Positions 28,938-39,474 of a stretch of 64,000 nucleotides of DNA are shown here, in pieces. A model generated the notes under the pieces. That model searched no databases. It had not been told where the DNA came from and saw only the letters and a program-made list of their open reading frames with translations. The stretch lies in contig NC_015740.1 of NCBI RefSeq assembly GCF_000219605.1, forward strand, positions 372,001 to 436,000, given 5' to 3'. A program made the translations under genes and the position numbers. This stretch comes from Stutzerimonas stutzeri. GTDB lineage: Bacteria > Pseudomonadota > Gammaproteobacteria > Pseudomonadales > Pseudomonadaceae. The stretch's first letter is position 1. The number at the start of each line of letters is the position of its first letter.

Positions 28938-29339
28938 TCAGCCACCGCTCTTGCTGCGATAGGCGCAGTAGCCGGGGCGTGGCCCGATGCGCGGATGGTT
29001 GCGGCAGGTGTCCGGCCGCTTGGCATAGACCGTGCACAGCCTGGTTTTGCGGTCCAGATAGACGCAGTCGCCGTTGGTCAGGCGCGTCAGCGTGTAGATT
29101 TCGTGCTTGTGATTGAAGTGCTCGACGATGCCCGCCTTGCTCAGGCGCTTGGCGATGTTCTTCGCCGGCTCGTCGCGCTCGAAGGCATCGACCAGTTCCA
29201 GGCGGATCAGGTCGTCGATGCGCACTTCCACCGGCAGGGTGCAGCAGGTCGCGTGGCAGTCACGGCACAGGCCGGCGCTGTAGCGTACCCAGGTTTCCAG
29301 GCGTTCCGGGTCGGCGGAGGCGATCAGTCTTGTCTTCAC
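28938..29339 (-). CDS. YkgJ-family cysteine-cluster protein
   Basis: A 133-residue protein with eight cysteines in the YkgJ/CxxCxxCC arrangement: LCRDCHATCC near the N-terminus, GDCVYL and RLCTVYAKRPDTCRNHP further on. The cluster probably binds zinc or an iron-sulfur centre. The biochemical function of the family is unsettled. Transcribed away from glgP. Confidence 0.8.
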   Translation of the reverse strand: MKTRLIASADPERLETWVRYSAGLCRDCHATCCTLPVEVRIDDLIRLELVDAFERDEPAKNIAKRLSKAGIVEHFNHKHEIYTLTRLTNGDCVYLDRKTRLCTVYAKRPDTCRNHPRIGPRPGYCAYRSKSGG

Positions 29340-29543
29340 GGGATGTCTTCAGGTGCGGTTGGGCGCGCGGATCATAGCGGCTCGCGCGCCGATTACCAGT
29401 GCCTTCCGGCGCCGGTGACCGGACAGGCGGTAGCGCAGATGTAAAGGAAACCTGCAACCCTTTTTCAGGAACGCCGAACGGAGGTGAACGGGCGCGGCTG
29501 CCGCGAGTCCCTCTTGTGTGTCTTCGCTAACCGAGGTCTGTCC

Positions 29544-31994
29544 ATGACGCAGGAATCAGCCAACGCCACTGCCCAAGAAGTCGCCGCTTTCCGTGAGCGG
29601 GTTTTGCGCAAGCTCACCTACTCGGTGGGCAAGGATCCGGAGAACGCCTCCGACTATGACTGGTTCCATGCGGTCGCCCTGGCGACCCGCGACAGCACCA
29701 TCGATCGCTGGATGGATTGCACGCGCGAGGCCTATACCGGCGGGCAGAAGCGGGTCTACTACCTCTCCCTAGAGTTCCTGATCGGCCGTCTGCTGGTGGA
29801 CAGCCTGAGCAACCTGGGCCTGTTCGAGGTGGCGCGCGAGGCGCTGGCCGGACTGGACGTGGACATCGATCGCATCCGCCTGCTGGAGCCGGACGCGGCG
29901 CTCGGCAATGGCGGCCTCGGGCGGCTCGCGGCCTGCTTCATGGAAAGCATGGCCACCCTTGGCGTGGTGTCCCATGGCTACGGCATCCGTTATGACCATG
30001 GCCTGTTCCGCCAGGCGATCGTCGATGGCTGGCAGCACGAACAGACCGAGACCTGGCTGGATCTTGGCAACCCCTGGGAGTTCGAGCGCTCCGAGGTCAA
30101 GTACCTGATCGGCTTCGGCGGCAGTGTCACGGCGACCACCAACGAGCAGGGTGAGGTTCAGCATTTCTGGCACTGGGCCGAAGGCGTGCGCGCGATCGCC
30201 TATGACACGCCCATCGTCGGCTGGCGCGGTGCCGGGGTGAACACGCTGCGCCTGTGGCGCGCGCGGCCGCAAGCGGACTTCCACCTGGCGCGCTTCAACG
30301 CTGGCGATCACATCGGCGCTGCGGCGGAAGAGGCGCGTGCCGAGAGCATCTCGCGGGTGCTCTATCCGGCCGACAGCACCGAGGCGGGGCAGGAGCTGCG
30401 TCTGCGCCAGGAGTACTTCTTCGTCGCCGCTTCGCTGCAGGACCTGCTGCGCCGCCATCTCAAGCAACGCGGCTCGCTGGACAGCCTGCCCGAGTACACC
30501 TCGATTCAGCTCAACGATACCCACCCGGCCATCGCCGTGGCCGAGCTGATGCGGCTGCTGGTCGATGTGCACAGCTACGAATGGCAGCACGCCTGGAGGC
30601 TGACCACCGCCACCCTGTCCTACACCAACCACACCCTGCTGCCCGAGGCGCTGGAGACCTGGCCGGTGGGGCTGATGGAGCGGCTGCTGCCACGGCACAT
30701 GCAGATCATCTACCTGATCAACGCCTACCATCTGGACAACCTGCGCGAGCGCGGCATCCACGACGCCGAGCTGCTGCGTTCGGTATCGCTGATCGAGGAG
30801 GACCATGGCCGCCGGGTACGCATGGGCAACCTGGCCTTCCTCGGTTCGCACAGCACCAACGGCGTGTCGGGGCTGCACACTCAGCTGATGCGCAAGACCG
30901 TGTTCACCGACCTGCATCGTCTCTATCCGCAGCGGATCAACAGCAAGACCAATGGCATCACCTTCCGCCGCTGGCTCTATCAGGCCAATCCGCAGCTGAC
31001 CCAGTTGCTGGTGGAGCATCTCGGTGAGGAAGTCCTCGACGAGCCGGAAACCCGTCTGCGCCAGCTCGAGCCCTATGCCGAACAGGCGGCCTTCCGCCAG
31101 CGCTTCGCCGAACAGCGGCTGGCCAACAAGCGCCATCTGGCCAATGTGATCCAGGAGCGGCTGGGCATCAGTGTCGATCCGACCGCGCTGTTCGACGTGC
31201 ATGTCAAACGCATCCACGAGTACAAGCGCCAGCTGCTCAACCTGCTGCACACCGTGGCGCTGTACCAGGCCATCCGCTCCGATCCGGGTGGCAACTGGGT
31301 GCCACGGGTGAAGATTTTCGCCGGCAAGGCGGCGGCCAGCTATCACCAAGCCAAGCTGATCATCAAGCTGACCAACGACATCGCCAATACCATCAACGCC
31401 GACCCGACCGTGCGCGGGCTGCTCAAGGTGGTGTTCCTGCCCAACTACAACGTCAGCCTGGCCGAGGACATCATTCCCGCGGCCGACCTGTCCGAGCAGA
31501 TTTCCACCGCCGGGCTCGAAGCCTCCGGCACCAGCAACATGAAGTTCGCCCTCAACGGCGCACTGACTATCGGCACCCTGGACGGCGCCAACGTGGAAAT
31601 GAGCGAACAGATCGGCCTGGAACACATGTTCATCTTCGGCCTTACCGCGCAGGAGGTGAATGCGCGCAAGCAGGGCAACGAGTACAACGCCGAGGCCATC
31701 ATCGCGGGGTCGCATCGTCTCAGCGAAGTGCTGTCGGCGATCCGCGGCGGCGGTTTCTCACCGGGCGATCCGGGTCGCTACGTCGGCCTGGTGGACGGTA
31801 TCAGCTGGCACGATACCTTCATGGTCTGCGCCGACTTCGAGGCCTACTGGCAGGCCCAGCTGGAGGTCGAAGAGCGCTGGCGCGACCCCGCCCGCTGGTG
31901 GCGCTCGTCGGTGCTCAATACCGCGCGCACGGGCTGGTTCTCCTCCGATCGCACCATCCGCGAATACGCCCGGGAGATCTGGAAAGTGATGTAA
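29544..31994 (+). CDS. glgP: Glycogen/starch/alpha-glucan phosphorylase
   Basis: An 816-residue phosphorylase, started at the ATG at 29544; an ATG-less extension to 29484 looks non-coding. PLP-site and family motifs are intact: YYLSLEFLIGRLL, PDAALGNGGLGRLAACFMESMATL, VFLPNYNVSLAEDIIPAADLSEQISTAG and EASGTSNMKFALNGALTIGTLDGANVE, with the PLP-binding Lys in NMKF. It releases glucose-1-phosphate from glycogen. No other glg gene is nearby; fbp follows on the same strand after 183 bp. Confidence 0.93.
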   Translation: MTQESANATAQEVAAFRERVLRKLTYSVGKDPENASDYDWFHAVALATRDSTIDRWMDCTREAYTGGQKRVYYLSLEFLIGRLLVDSLSNLGLFEVAREALAGLDVDIDRIRLLEPDAALGNGGLGRLAACFMESMATLGVVSHGYGIRYDHGLFRQAIVDGWQHEQTETWLDLGNPWEFERSEVKYLIGFGGSVTATTNEQGEVQHFWHWAEGVRAIAYDTPIVGWRGAGVNTLRLWRARPQADFHLARFNAGDHIGAAAEEARAESISRVLYPADSTEAGQELRLRQEYFFVAASLQDLLRRHLKQRGSLDSLPEYTSIQLNDTHPAIAVAELMRLLVDVHSYEWQHAWRLTTATLSYTNHTLLPEALETWPVGLMERLLPRHMQIIYLINAYHLDNLRERGIHDAELLRSVSLIEEDHGRRVRMGNLAFLGSHSTNGVSGLHTQLMRKTVFTDLHRLYPQRINSKTNGITFRRWLYQANPQLTQLLVEHLGEEVLDEPETRLRQLEPYAEQAAFRQRFAEQRLANKRHLANVIQERLGISVDPTALFDVHVKRIHEYKRQLLNLLHTVALYQAIRSDPGGNWVPRVKIFAGKAAASYHQAKLIIKLTNDIANTINADPTVRGLLKVVFLPNYNVSLAEDIIPAADLSEQISTAGLEASGTSNMKFALNGALTIGTLDGANVEMSEQIGLEHMFIFGLTAQEVNARKQGNEYNAEAIIAGSHRLSEVLSAIRGGGFSPGDPGRYVGLVDGISWHDTFMVCADFEAYWQAQLEVEERWRDPARWWRSSVLNTARTGWFSSDRTIREYAREIWKVM

Positions 31995-31996
31995 GT

Positions 31997-32033
31997 GGCT
32001 GGCCCGTCGGCGCTTTTCCGCCGGCGGTCAGCC
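31997..32033 (+). terminator. Large hairpin after glgP
   Basis: GGCTGGCCCGTCGGCG and CGCCGGCGGTCAGCC form a long imperfect stem with a short TTTT-containing loop, 2 bp after the glgP stop. No T-run follows, so termination efficiency is uncertain. Confidence 0.45.
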
Positions 32034-32177
32034 AGAACCTGCGGGGTGACGCGCTCGTGCTGGCAATCTGCTCGCCGCTGCGCTGAACTCTGCGGGGGGC
32101 CGACCGGTCTGAGGGGAGTTAGTTTTCCTACGGCCTGCTAAACTGCGCGGGTTTATCCTTCCTCCGGAGCCATTTCC

Positions 32178-33188
32178 ATGTCACGCGTAACCCTCAGTCG
32201 CTACCTCATCGAGCAGACTCGCAGCAACAACACCCCGGCGGATCTGCGCTTTCTCATCGAGGTCGTGGCGCGCGCGTGCAAGGCGATCAGCCACCAGGTT
32301 TCCAAGGGCGCGCTGGGCGGCGTGCTGGGCAGCGCCGGCAGCGAGAACGTGCAGGGCGAAGTGCAGAAAAAGCTCGACGTGCTCTCCAACGAAATCCTGC
32401 TGGAAGCCAACGAGTGGGGCGGCCACCTGGCCGGCATGGCTTCCGAGGAAATGGACAACGCGTACCAGATTCCCGGCAAATACCCGAAGGGCGCCTATCT
32501 GCTGGTCTTCGACCCGCTGGACGGCTCCAGCAACATCGACGTGAACGTCTCGGTCGGCACCATCTTCTCGGTGCTGCGCTGCCCGGATGCCTGCTTCAGC
32601 CAGAACGACGCCCTCGGCGAGGAAGCCTTCCTGCAGCCGGGCACCAAGCAGGTCGCCGCCGGTTACGCCATCTACGGCCCGCAGACCATGCTGGTGCTCA
32701 CCCTTGGCCACGGCGTGATGGGCTTTACCCTCGATCGCGAGCTGGGCAGCTTCGTGCTCACCCACGAGAACCTCTGCGTACCGCAGAGCACTGCCGAATT
32801 CGCCATCAACATGTCCAATCAGCGCCACTGGGAAGCCCCGGTGCAGCGCTACGTCGGCGAGTTGCTGGCCGGCAAGGAAGGCCCGCTGGGCAAGAACTAC
32901 AACATGCGCTGGATCGCCTCGATGGTCGCCGACGTGCACCGCATCCTCACCCGTGGCGGCATCTTCATGTATCCGCGTGACGCCCGCGAGCCGGACAAGG
33001 CCGGCAAGCTGCGCCTGATGTATGAAGCCAACCCGATGTCGATGATCATCGAGCAGGCCGGTGGTGCCGCCACCACCGGTACCCAGCGTATCCTCGAGAT
33101 CCAGCCGCAATCGCTGCACCAGCGCGTGCCGGTGTTCCTCGGCTCGAAGGAAGAAGTCGAGCGCGTCACCGGCTACCACCAGGGCTGA
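32178..33188 (+). CDS. fbp: Class I fructose-1,6-bisphosphatase
   Basis: A 336-residue enzyme with the class I signatures [22 protein letters not shown] (metal-binding acids) and [20 protein letters not shown]. It hydrolyses fructose-1,6-bisphosphate in gluconeogenesis, the obligate route in organisms growing on organic acids. CGGAG upstream. The DUF924 gene follows after 3 bp. Confidence 0.95.
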   Translation: MSRVTLSRYLIEQTRSNNTPADLRFLIEVVARACKAISHQVSKGALGGVLGSAGSENVQGEVQKKLDVLSNEILLEANEWGGHLAGMASEEMDNAYQIPGKYPKGAYLLVFDPLDGSSNIDVNVSVGTIFSVLRCPDACFSQNDALGEEAFLQPGTKQVAAGYAIYGPQTMLVLTLGHGVMGFTLDRELGSFVLTHENLCVPQSTAEFAINMSNQRHWEAPVQRYVGELLAGKEGPLGKNYNMRWIASMVADVHRILTRGGIFMYPRDAREPDKAGKLRLMYEANPMSMIIEQAGGAATTGTQRILEIQPQSLHQRVPVFLGSKEEVERVTGYHQG

Positions 33189-33191
33189 CCG

Positions 33192-33794
33192 GTGCAGGCG
33201 CCCTGGCAGGACTTGCTCCACTGGTGGTTCGGCCAGGGCACCAGCGCAACCGAGATCGCGGCTGAAAAACAGCGGCTCTGGTTCGGCTACCGTCCACAAC
33301 AGGATGCCGAGGCGCGCGAGCGCTTCGGCGCGCTGGTCGAGCAGGCGCTGAACGGCGACCTGCAGGACTGGGCCGAACAGCCCGAGGGTTGGCTGGCCCT
33401 GGTGCTGCTGCTTGACCAGTTGCCCCGGATGATCCATCGCGACACCCCGCGGGCCTTCGCCGGCGATGAGCGCGCACAGCAGCTGGTTCGCGATGGTCTT
33501 GCCCATGGCGGCGACATGCTGCTCTCGCCGATCCAGCGCGTATTCATCTATCTGGTGCTCGAACACGCGGAGAATCTGGCGGTGCAGGATCTGGCAGTGG
33601 CGCACTTCACCGCCCTGCGCGACATTGCCGCCGAGCACGAACAGGCGCTGTTCCGCGACTTCCTCGACTATGCCGAACGCCATCGGGAGGTCATCTCCCG
33701 CTTCGGGCGCTTCCCGCATCGCAACGCCATTCTCGGACGCGACAGCAGCGATGCCGAACAATCGTTCCTGCAGCAGCCAGGTTCGTCGTTCTAG
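33192..33794 (+). CDS. DUF924 family protein
   Basis: A 200-residue helical protein starting with GTG 3 bp after fbp, so translationally coupled. Family features: LHWWFG at the N-terminus, LVLLLDQLPRMIHRDTPRAFAGDERA, YLVLEHAENLAVQD, and FGRFPHRNAILGR. The fold resembles tetratricopeptide-type helical repeats; the function is not known. Confidence 0.85.
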   Translation: MQAPWQDLLHWWFGQGTSATEIAAEKQRLWFGYRPQQDAEARERFGALVEQALNGDLQDWAEQPEGWLALVLLLDQLPRMIHRDTPRAFAGDERAQQLVRDGLAHGGDMLLSPIQRVFIYLVLEHAENLAVQDLAVAHFTALRDIAAEHEQALFRDFLDYAERHREVISRFGRFPHRNAILGRDSSDAEQSFLQQPGSSF

Positions 33795-33874
33795 CCCCGC
33801 CGCCGCCGTCGTTGGGCTGGCGCCGCAGAACCCGCTCTGCAGCGCTGAACTTAAAAAGAAGCAAGGAGCTCGAT

Positions 33875-34129
33875 ATGTCATTGCGTACCCCATTGTTGAT
33901 CGCCTGCACGGTTCTGCTGGCCGCCTGCAGCCCGATCACCCAGGAGAACTTCGCCAAGCTCAAGCCCGGCATGGAGCGGGTGGAAGTGGAAAAGCTCTTG
34001 GGCAAGCCTTCGGAATGCGCCGGTGCGCTGGGCATGTCCAGCTGTACCTGGGGTGAGAAGAACCGCTTCATCAGCGTCCAGTTCGCCGGCGACAAGGTGA
34101 TGATGTTTTCCGGCAAGGGGCTGAGGTAA
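33875..34129 (+). CDS. Small lipoprotein, BamE/SmpA-like
   Basis: An 84-residue precursor, ATG at 33875 with AAGGAG upstream. The lipobox VLLAAC gives a mature lipoprotein starting CSPITQENFAKLKPGMERVEVEKLLGKP. The PGM-x-VxxLLGKP pattern is that of the BamE/SmpA-like small outer-membrane lipoproteins. Probably not BamE itself, which is longer and lies beside fur. The role is unknown. Confidence 0.75.
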   Translation: MSLRTPLLIACTVLLAACSPITQENFAKLKPGMERVEVEKLLGKPSECAGALGMSSCTWGEKNRFISVQFAGDKVMMFSGKGLR

Positions 34130-34154
34130 ACGCCGAAACCGTCTGGAGATTCCC

Positions 34155-34688
34155 ATGCGTGCGAGTGTCGCCCTGCTGTGCCTGATCCTGTTGAGCGGCT
34201 GTGTGGGAGGCGGGCGTGAGCGGCCGCCGGAAACCGTGGGCGAGGTGGATCTGGCGCGCTACCAGGGCACCTGGTACGAGCTGGCGCGCCTGCCGATGTT
34301 CTTCCAGCGCGACTGCCTGCGTTCCGAAGCGCATTACCAGCTGCAGGCCAACGGCAAGGTAGCGGTCACCAATCGCTGCGAGACGGAAGATGGCCAATGG
34401 CAGGAAGCCAAGGGCGAGGCGGTACCGCAGCAGGCCGGTCGCACCGATCGGCTGTGGGTGCGCTTCGATAACTGGTTTGGCCGTCTGTTCCCGGATCTGA
34501 CCAAGGGGCATTACTGGGTGCTCTACCTGGATGAAGGGTACAGCACCGCCCTGGTCGGCAGTCCCGACCGCAGATATCTCTGGCTGCTGGCCCGCGATGC
34601 CGAGGTCGACCAGGCGACGCGCGCCCGTCTGCTCAGCGAGGCCGAACGCAGAGGCTACGACACCTCTGAGCTGATCTGGCGCCAGTGA
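34155..34688 (+). CDS. blc: Bacterial lipocalin (Blc-type lipoprotein)
   Basis: A 177-residue lipoprotein with lipobox LLSGC. The lipocalin signature is YQGTWYELARLPMFFQRDC, followed by GHYWVLYLDEGYSTALVGSPDRRYLWLLAR. Outer-membrane lipocalins bind lipids, such as lysophospholipids, and help maintain the envelope. Lies 25 bp after the small lipoprotein gene, probably cotranscribed. Confidence 0.88.
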   Translation: MRASVALLCLILLSGCVGGGRERPPETVGEVDLARYQGTWYELARLPMFFQRDCLRSEAHYQLQANGKVAVTNRCETEDGQWQEAKGEAVPQQAGRTDRLWVRFDNWFGRLFPDLTKGHYWVLYLDEGYSTALVGSPDRRYLWLLARDAEVDQATRARLLSEAERRGYDTSELIWRQ

Positions 34689-34710
34689 GGTGGCCTGCAA
34701 CCGGCGCTGC

Positions 34711-35136
34711 TCACTGCCACTGCAGACGCGCCAGTTGCCAGCTGCCGTTCTCCTGTCGCCATTCCAGCCTGACCTGATAGTGTCCGGCCTGCTGCGGCAG
34801 CAGGGCCTCGGCACCGGTCAACGCGACCTGCGCCTCGGTATGACCGCGGTCCGGGTAGGTTGCATCGATCCAGCTGCGCTGGCTCAGGGCGATCACCCGG
34901 ACGTTGCGATGGCGCATGAACATCAGCGTCGCCGTGCGCCGGGCCCAGTCGCGATCGTACTGCTGCTGGGCCTGGAAATCGGCGTGCAGCAGTGCCATCA
35001 GCTCTCCGGTCTGCTTGCTTTCCAGGCTCGCCTGCAGCTGCTCTGCCGCCTGCTGCAACGCCGCCTGCGGATCGTCCCGACCGCAGCCGACAAGTGCTAG
35101 CAATACCGCCAGCGCCGCTATTTTCCATGCTGACAT
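34711..35136 (-). CDS. Hypothetical lipoprotein
   Basis: A 141-residue lipoprotein from the ATG at 35136, preceded by GGGGAG; the longer frame upstream is antisense to pip and is not used. Lipobox LALVGC. The mature part (helical AALQQAAEQLQASLESKQTGELMALLHADF, then strands) looks like an NTF2/SnoaL-type domain. No confident function. Divergent from pip. Confidence 0.65.
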   Translation of the reverse strand: MSAWKIAALAVLLALVGCGRDDPQAALQQAAEQLQASLESKQTGELMALLHADFQAQQQYDRDWARRTATLMFMRHRNVRVIALSQRSWIDATYPDRGHTEAQVALTGAEALLPQQAGHYQVRLEWRQENGSWQLARLQWQ

Positions 35137-35214
35137 GCTCAACTCCCCGAACCTCGCTATGATGCCGCAAACGTCATGCGGGCCGGCCGGCCCGCCGCAG
35201 ATCAGGAGTGTGCC

Positions 35215-36189
35215 ATGCAGACCTTGTATCCGGAGATCAAACCCTACGCCCGGCACGAGCTGGCGGTGGAAGAACCGCATGTGCTCTACGTCGACGAGAG
35301 TGGATCGCCGGATGGCCTGCCCGTGCTGTTCGTGCATGGCGGCCCTGGGGGTGGCTGCGATGCCATCAGCCGGCGCTTCTTCGATCCGAGCCTCTATCGC
35401 ATCATCACCTTCGACCAGCGGGGCTGCGGTCGCTCGACGCCGCATGCCAGCCTGGAAAACAACACCACCGCGCACCTGATCGCCGACATGCAGCGCATCC
35501 GCGAGCATCTGGGCATCGACAAATGGGTGCTGTTCGGCGGCTCCTGGGGTTCGACGCTGTCACTGGCCTATGCCCAGGCCTTTCCCGAGCACGTGCACGC
35601 GCTGATCCTGCGTGGCATCTTCCTCTGCAGGCCGGAAGACCTGTCCTGGTTCTATCAGGAAGGCGCCAGCCGGCTGTTCCCGGATTACTGGCAGGACTTC
35701 GTCGCGCCGATTCCGCCCGAGGAGCGCGACGATCTGATGCAGGCGTTCTACCGCCGGCTCACCGGCAGCGACCAGATCGCCCAGATGCATGCGGCCAAGG
35801 CCTGGTCATGCTGGGAAGGTCGCACGTCGACGCTGCGACCCAACCCCAACGTCGTCGAGCGTTTCGCCGATCCGCACCGGGCATTGTCGATGGCGCGCAT
35901 CGAGTGCCACTACTTCGTCAACCAGGCCTTTCTCGAACCCGACCAGTTGCTGCGCGACATGCCGAAGATCGCCCATCTGCCAGGGATCATCGTGCATGGT
36001 CGCTACGATGCCATCTGTCCGCTGGACAACGCCTGGGCGCTGCACCAGGCCTGGCCTAACAGTGAGCTGCAGATCATCCGCGATGCCGGACACTCGGCTG
36101 CGGAGGTGGGCATCGCCGATGCGCTGGTCCGCGCGACCGGCGAGATCGCCCACCGCCTGCTCGACCTGCCGCCGGCGGATGCCGAATGA
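35215..36189 (+). CDS. pip: Proline iminopeptidase
   Basis: A 324-residue alpha/beta hydrolase from the ATG at 35215 (CAGGAG upstream). Oxyanion motif HGGPGGGC, nucleophile in [14 protein letters not shown], acid in GRYDAICP, base His in DAGHSAAE. It removes N-terminal proline from peptides. Its stop overlaps the dtd start as ATGA. Confidence 0.92.
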   Translation: MQTLYPEIKPYARHELAVEEPHVLYVDESGSPDGLPVLFVHGGPGGGCDAISRRFFDPSLYRIITFDQRGCGRSTPHASLENNTTAHLIADMQRIREHLGIDKWVLFGGSWGSTLSLAYAQAFPEHVHALILRGIFLCRPEDLSWFYQEGASRLFPDYWQDFVAPIPPEERDDLMQAFYRRLTGSDQIAQMHAAKAWSCWEGRTSTLRPNPNVVERFADPHRALSMARIECHYFVNQAFLEPDQLLRDMPKIAHLPGIIVHGRYDAICPLDNAWALHQAWPNSELQIIRDAGHSAAEVGIADALVRATGEIAHRLLDLPPADAE

Positions 36190-36623
36190 AGGGGCTGATC
36201 CAGCGGGTCCGCCACGCGCGGGTCGAGGTGGCCGGCGAGATAGTCGGTGCCATCGATCAGGGTCTGCTGGTGCTGGTCGGGGTCGAGCGCGAGGACGACC
36301 AGGCGCGTGCCGACAAGCTGCTGCACAAGCTGCTCAACTACCGGGTGTTCGGCGACGAGCAGGGCAAGATGAACCGGTCGCTGAAGGACATCGGCGGCGG
36401 CCTGCTGCTGGTGTCGCAGTTCACCCTTGCCGCGGACACCCGCAGCGGCCTGCGCCCGAGCTTCTCCAGTGCAGCGCCGCCTGCCCACGGCGAGGCGCTG
36501 TACGACTACCTGCTGGCGCGTGCCCGCGACCAGCATCCAGAGGTGGCCTGTGGGCGTTTCGGCGCCGAGATGCAGGTGCACCTCGTCAACGACGGGCCGG
36601 TGACATTCCTCCTCGAAAGCTGA
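36186..36623 (+). CDS. dtd: D-aminoacyl-tRNA deacylase
   Basis: A 145-residue DTD with the two family motifs [13 protein letters not shown] (SQxxL) and [11 protein letters not shown] (GP-cisPro). It hydrolyses D-aminoacyl-tRNAs, protecting translation. Coupled to pip. Confidence 0.95.
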   Translation: MKGLIQRVRHARVEVAGEIVGAIDQGLLVLVGVEREDDQARADKLLHKLLNYRVFGDEQGKMNRSLKDIGGGLLLVSQFTLAADTRSGLRPSFSSAAPPAHGEALYDYLLARARDQHPEVACGRFGAEMQVHLVNDGPVTFLLES

Positions 36624-36626
36624 GTG

Positions 36627-37046
36627 TCAGTGGCGGACCGGCTCCAGATCGTTGTCGCGCAACCAGGTGATGGCGTATTCGCGCAGCTGCACCGTCTGGT
36701 AGCGCAGCCAGGCTTCCCTGACCTCGGGAAAGTCTTCCAGTTTGAAGTCGAAGGTACGTAGGGGCTTGCGGCCCTTGAGTGCATTGCTCAGGACCGCATG
36801 GGCGATGGGATCGTGCTGGGTGAACAGGAAGGCCTCGCGCATGGCGATCGATTGGGCGATGTCCAGTGGTTCGATGTGCAGGTAGCGATCGTCCTTGACG
36901 TCGTACTTGTCCATGGCTCCGGGGGGCGGATCGCCGGGAAAGATGGCGCGGATCTCGCCACTTTCCAGGTCCAGGTAGTATTCGGCGATGTCGCGCCCGT
37001 CCAGAGCGAATTCCAGACGGTGCATGTCGATGGTCAGTGGTCGCAT
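36627..37046 (-). CDS. UPF0158-like protein
   Basis: A 139-residue acidic protein from the ATG at 37046. Features such as YYLDLESGEI near residue 25, RYLHIEPLD, and WLRYQTVQLREYAITWLRDNDL at the end fit the UPF0158 family. No known function. Converges with dtd, 3 bp between the stops. Confidence 0.75.
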   Translation of the reverse strand: MRPLTIDMHRLEFALDGRDIAEYYLDLESGEIRAIFPGDPPPGAMDKYDVKDDRYLHIEPLDIAQSIAMREAFLFTQHDPIAHAVLSNALKGRKPLRTFDFKLEDFPEVREAWLRYQTVQLREYAITWLRDNDLEPVRH

Positions 37047-37232
37047 GGCAAGAACGGCTCTTTTTAGGGATTCGTTGAAATGTCTAGGCCGCGGCGCAGA
37101 CGCGCCGAAGCGTGAGCAGTCCCAATCTCTGACTCTCTCGCACCGGGTGGGTGCGCTACGTTCATCGGAGTGCCGTCTGCGTCGGTCGTCGCGCCCGTCG
37201 CGGGTGCAGCGCCGCACCGCCTCCAGGCGGCG

Positions 37233-37940
37233 CTAGAACAACCTGGCCAGCAGGGCGCTGACCGCCGTCTCCACGCGCAGAATGCGTTCGCCCAGCTGCA
37301 CCGGTTGCAGTCCGGCGGCGGTGAATTTCTCCACCTCGTAGGGAATCCAGCCGCCTTCCGGACCGATCGCCAGGGTGACCGGCCCCCCGACCGCGCGTGG
37401 GCAGGTCGGGAAATCGCCGGGATGACCGACCAGCCCGCAGGTGCCTGCCGCGAGCTGCGGCAGACGGTCCTCGACGAAGGGCTTGAAGCGTTTTTCGATG
37501 ATGACCTCGGGCAACACGGTATCGCGCGCCTGTTCGAGGCCGAGGATCAGCTGTTCACGGATGGCGGCCGGTTCGAGGAAGGGCGTCTGCCAGAAGCTCT
37601 TTTCCACCCGGTAGCTGTTGAGCAGGACCAGTCGTGGCACGCCCATGGCAGCGACGGTCTGCAGCACCCGGCGCAGCATCTTCGGTCGTGGCAGTGCCAG
37701 CAGCAGGGTCACCGGCAGCTTGGCCGGCGGCGGCTGGTCGAAGCTCACCTGCAGCTCGGCCTCGGTGGCGTCCAGGCGCAGCAGCCGACCGCTGCCCATC
37801 TGGCCGCCGAGCCGGCCGACCCTGAGGCTCTCATTGACTTCGACGCGGTGCACGTCGCGCATGTGGGTCAGGCGGCGGTCGCGCAGCCGTACCCGGTCGG
37901 CGGCGACGAAGTCGCCTTCCTCGAGCAGCAGCAGGTTCAC
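37233..37940 (-). CDS. rsmE: 16S rRNA (uracil-1498-N3) methyltransferase RsmE
   Basis: A 235-residue SPOUT methyltransferase: [19 protein letters not shown]-like N-terminus, then the knot motifs [15 protein letters not shown] and [12 protein letters not shown]. Starts with GTG overlapping the tatC stop. It methylates U1498 of 16S rRNA. Confidence 0.93.
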   Translation of the reverse strand: MNLLLLEEGDFVAADRVRLRDRRLTHMRDVHRVEVNESLRVGRLGGQMGSGRLLRLDATEAELQVSFDQPPPAKLPVTLLLALPRPKMLRRVLQTVAAMGVPRLVLLNSYRVEKSFWQTPFLEPAAIREQLILGLEQARDTVLPEVIIEKRFKPFVEDRLPQLAAGTCGLVGHPGDFPTCPRAVGGPVTLAIGPEGGWIPYEVEKFTAAGLQPVQLGERILRVETAVSALLARLF

Positions 37941-38740
37941 GGACGTGGTGCGGGCGGCTGGTCGCCGGATGGCGGGACGTCATCCTCGGCATCGCCGCGG
38001 AAATGCTCCTCGCGCTTTCGGATCATGCTGCCGCAGATCACGCCGGCTTCGAACAGCAGCCACATGGGCACGGCCAGCAGCGACTGTGAGAACACATCCG
38101 GCGGCGTCAGCACCATACCGACGGCAAAGCAGCCAACGATGACATAGGGGCGGCTCTTGCGCAGGGTGGCAACGTCGACGATACCGACCCAGATCAGCAG
38201 GAAGGTCGCCACCGGGATTTCGAAGGCCACGCCAAAGGCGAAGAACAGCGTGAGGACGAAATCCAGGTACTGGCCGATATCGGTCATCATCGACACGCCT
38301 TCGGGCGTCACGCTGGCGAAGAAGCCGAACATGATCGGGAACACCACGAAATAGGCGAAGGCCATGCCGGCGTAGAACAGGAAGATGCTCGACACCAGCA
38401 GCGGCACGGCGATGCGTTTCTCGTGCTTGTACAGGCCGGGTGCGATGAACCCCCAGATCTGGTGCAGGATGATCGGCATCGAGAGAAACAGCGCGACCAT
38501 CAGGGTCAGCTTGAATGGCGTCAGGAACGGCGAAGCGACGCCGGTGGCGATCATCGTCGCGCCTTCGGGCAGGTAGGCCCGCAGCGGCGCGGCGACCAGC
38601 GCGTAGATCTGTTGCGAGAAGTAGAACAGCCCGGCGAAGAGCAGGGCGATGGCCACCACGCAGCGCAGCAGGCGCTTGCGCAGCTCGGTCAGGTGCGCGA
38701 CCAGCGGCATTTCCTGGTCGTCGATGGAGGGCTTGGTCAT
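37937..38740 (-). CDS. tatC: Sec-independent translocase subunit TatC
   Basis: A 267-residue protein with six membrane segments and the TatC marks [11 protein letters not shown] (N-terminus), [12 protein letters not shown], and [12 protein letters not shown]. It recognises twin-arginine signals, such as that of the aldo/keto reductase at 5073. Overlaps tatB by 4 bp. The C-terminal tail is acidic and proline-rich. Confidence 0.95.
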   Translation of the reverse strand: MTKPSIDDQEMPLVAHLTELRKRLLRCVVAIALLFAGLFYFSQQIYALVAAPLRAYLPEGATMIATGVASPFLTPFKLTLMVALFLSMPIILHQIWGFIAPGLYKHEKRIAVPLLVSSIFLFYAGMAFAYFVVFPIMFGFFASVTPEGVSMMTDIGQYLDFVLTLFFAFGVAFEIPVATFLLIWVGIVDVATLRKSRPYVIVGCFAVGMVLTPPDVFSQSLLAVPMWLLFEAGVICGSMIRKREEHFRGDAEDDVPPSGDQPPAPRP

Positions 38741-39156
38741 GGTTCGGATGGTCTGTCGGAGCGAAGGGGCTGAGCGGTCTCGGTGCTCGGCGCGGGCGGG
38801 TTCGCAGCGGGCGGCACCGTATCGCCGGGACTGCTGCTCGCGGCATTCGCGGGCTGGCCTGCGCCCTCGCTGGGGGGCGACGGCGGCGTGGCGGCCGGGT
38901 TGCTGGCGGGCGGCGGCATGATGCTCTGCTTCATCTCCCGCTCCAGGTCGAGGATGCGCTCGTTGTGCAACTGCCGGCGGATCTCGTCGGCGCCGATTTC
39001 GCGCTCCACTTCGGCCTTGATGTTGCTGAAGCTGCGCTTCAGCCGGCCAACCCAAAGCCCGGTGGTCCGCACCGCACCCGGCAGGCGCTCCGGGCCTAGC
39101 ACCATCAGCGCCACCAGGCCGACCAGTAGCAGTTCGGTGAAACCGATATCGAACAT
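38737..39156 (-). CDS. tatB: Sec-independent translocase subunit TatB
   Basis: A 139-residue protein beginning [26 protein letters not shown], one membrane helix, hinge and amphipathic helix, then a low-complexity Ala/Pro-rich tail. It partners TatC in signal recognition. Confidence 0.95.
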   Translation of the reverse strand: MFDIGFTELLLVGLVALMVLGPERLPGAVRTTGLWVGRLKRSFSNIKAEVEREIGADEIRRQLHNERILDLEREMKQSIMPPPASNPAATPPSPPSEGAGQPANAASSSPGDTVPPAANPPAPSTETAQPLRSDRPSEP

Positions 39157-39223
39157 CAGGACGTGCTCACATCAATAGAGAGAGCGGTCGCGCAGCAACT
39201 GCGCGCCCGCGTCGAGCCAGGGA

Positions 39224-39454
39224 CTAGTCTTTCTTGGTCGGTTCTTCGACCTTGCGCGCCTGCGCATCGATGGTGTGATTCTGCTTGTCTTCCACGCCAG
39301 GCTTTTCCTCGTCGGTGCCCATGGATTTGCGGAAGCCCTTGATCGCATCACCGAGGTCGGAGCCCAGGCCCTTGAGGCGCTTGGTGCCGAACAGCATGAT
39401 GACGATGAGCAGGATGATCAGTAGTTGCCAGACGCTGATGCCGCCAAAACCCAT
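39224..39454 (-). CDS. tatA: Sec-independent translocase subunit TatA
   Basis: A 76-residue protein: N-terminal membrane helix ([28 protein letters not shown]), amphipathic helix with FRKSMG, and a charged tail. It oligomerises into the Tat pore. First tat gene, 20 bp after hisE. Confidence 0.95.
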   Translation of the reverse strand: MGFGGISVWQLLIILLIVIMLFGTKRLKGLGSDLGDAIKGFRKSMGTDEEKPGVEDKQNHTIDAQARKVEEPTKKD

Positions 39455-39474
39455 GGTGATATCTCCGATGTGAA

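Noticed and set aside
29769..31715. 648-residue frame antisense to glgP, and similar frames antisense to typA (59294-61288), fbp (32181-33893), hslUV (46809-48290) and the acyl-CoA dehydrogenases (16877-19638)
   Set aside because: Each mirrors a well-conserved gene on the other strand, has no family features, and is typical of GC-rich genomes.
37047..37232. GC-rich 186-bp gap between the UPF0158-like gene and rsmE
   Set aside because: Checked for RNA genes or repeats; only short imperfect hairpins, nothing I can support.
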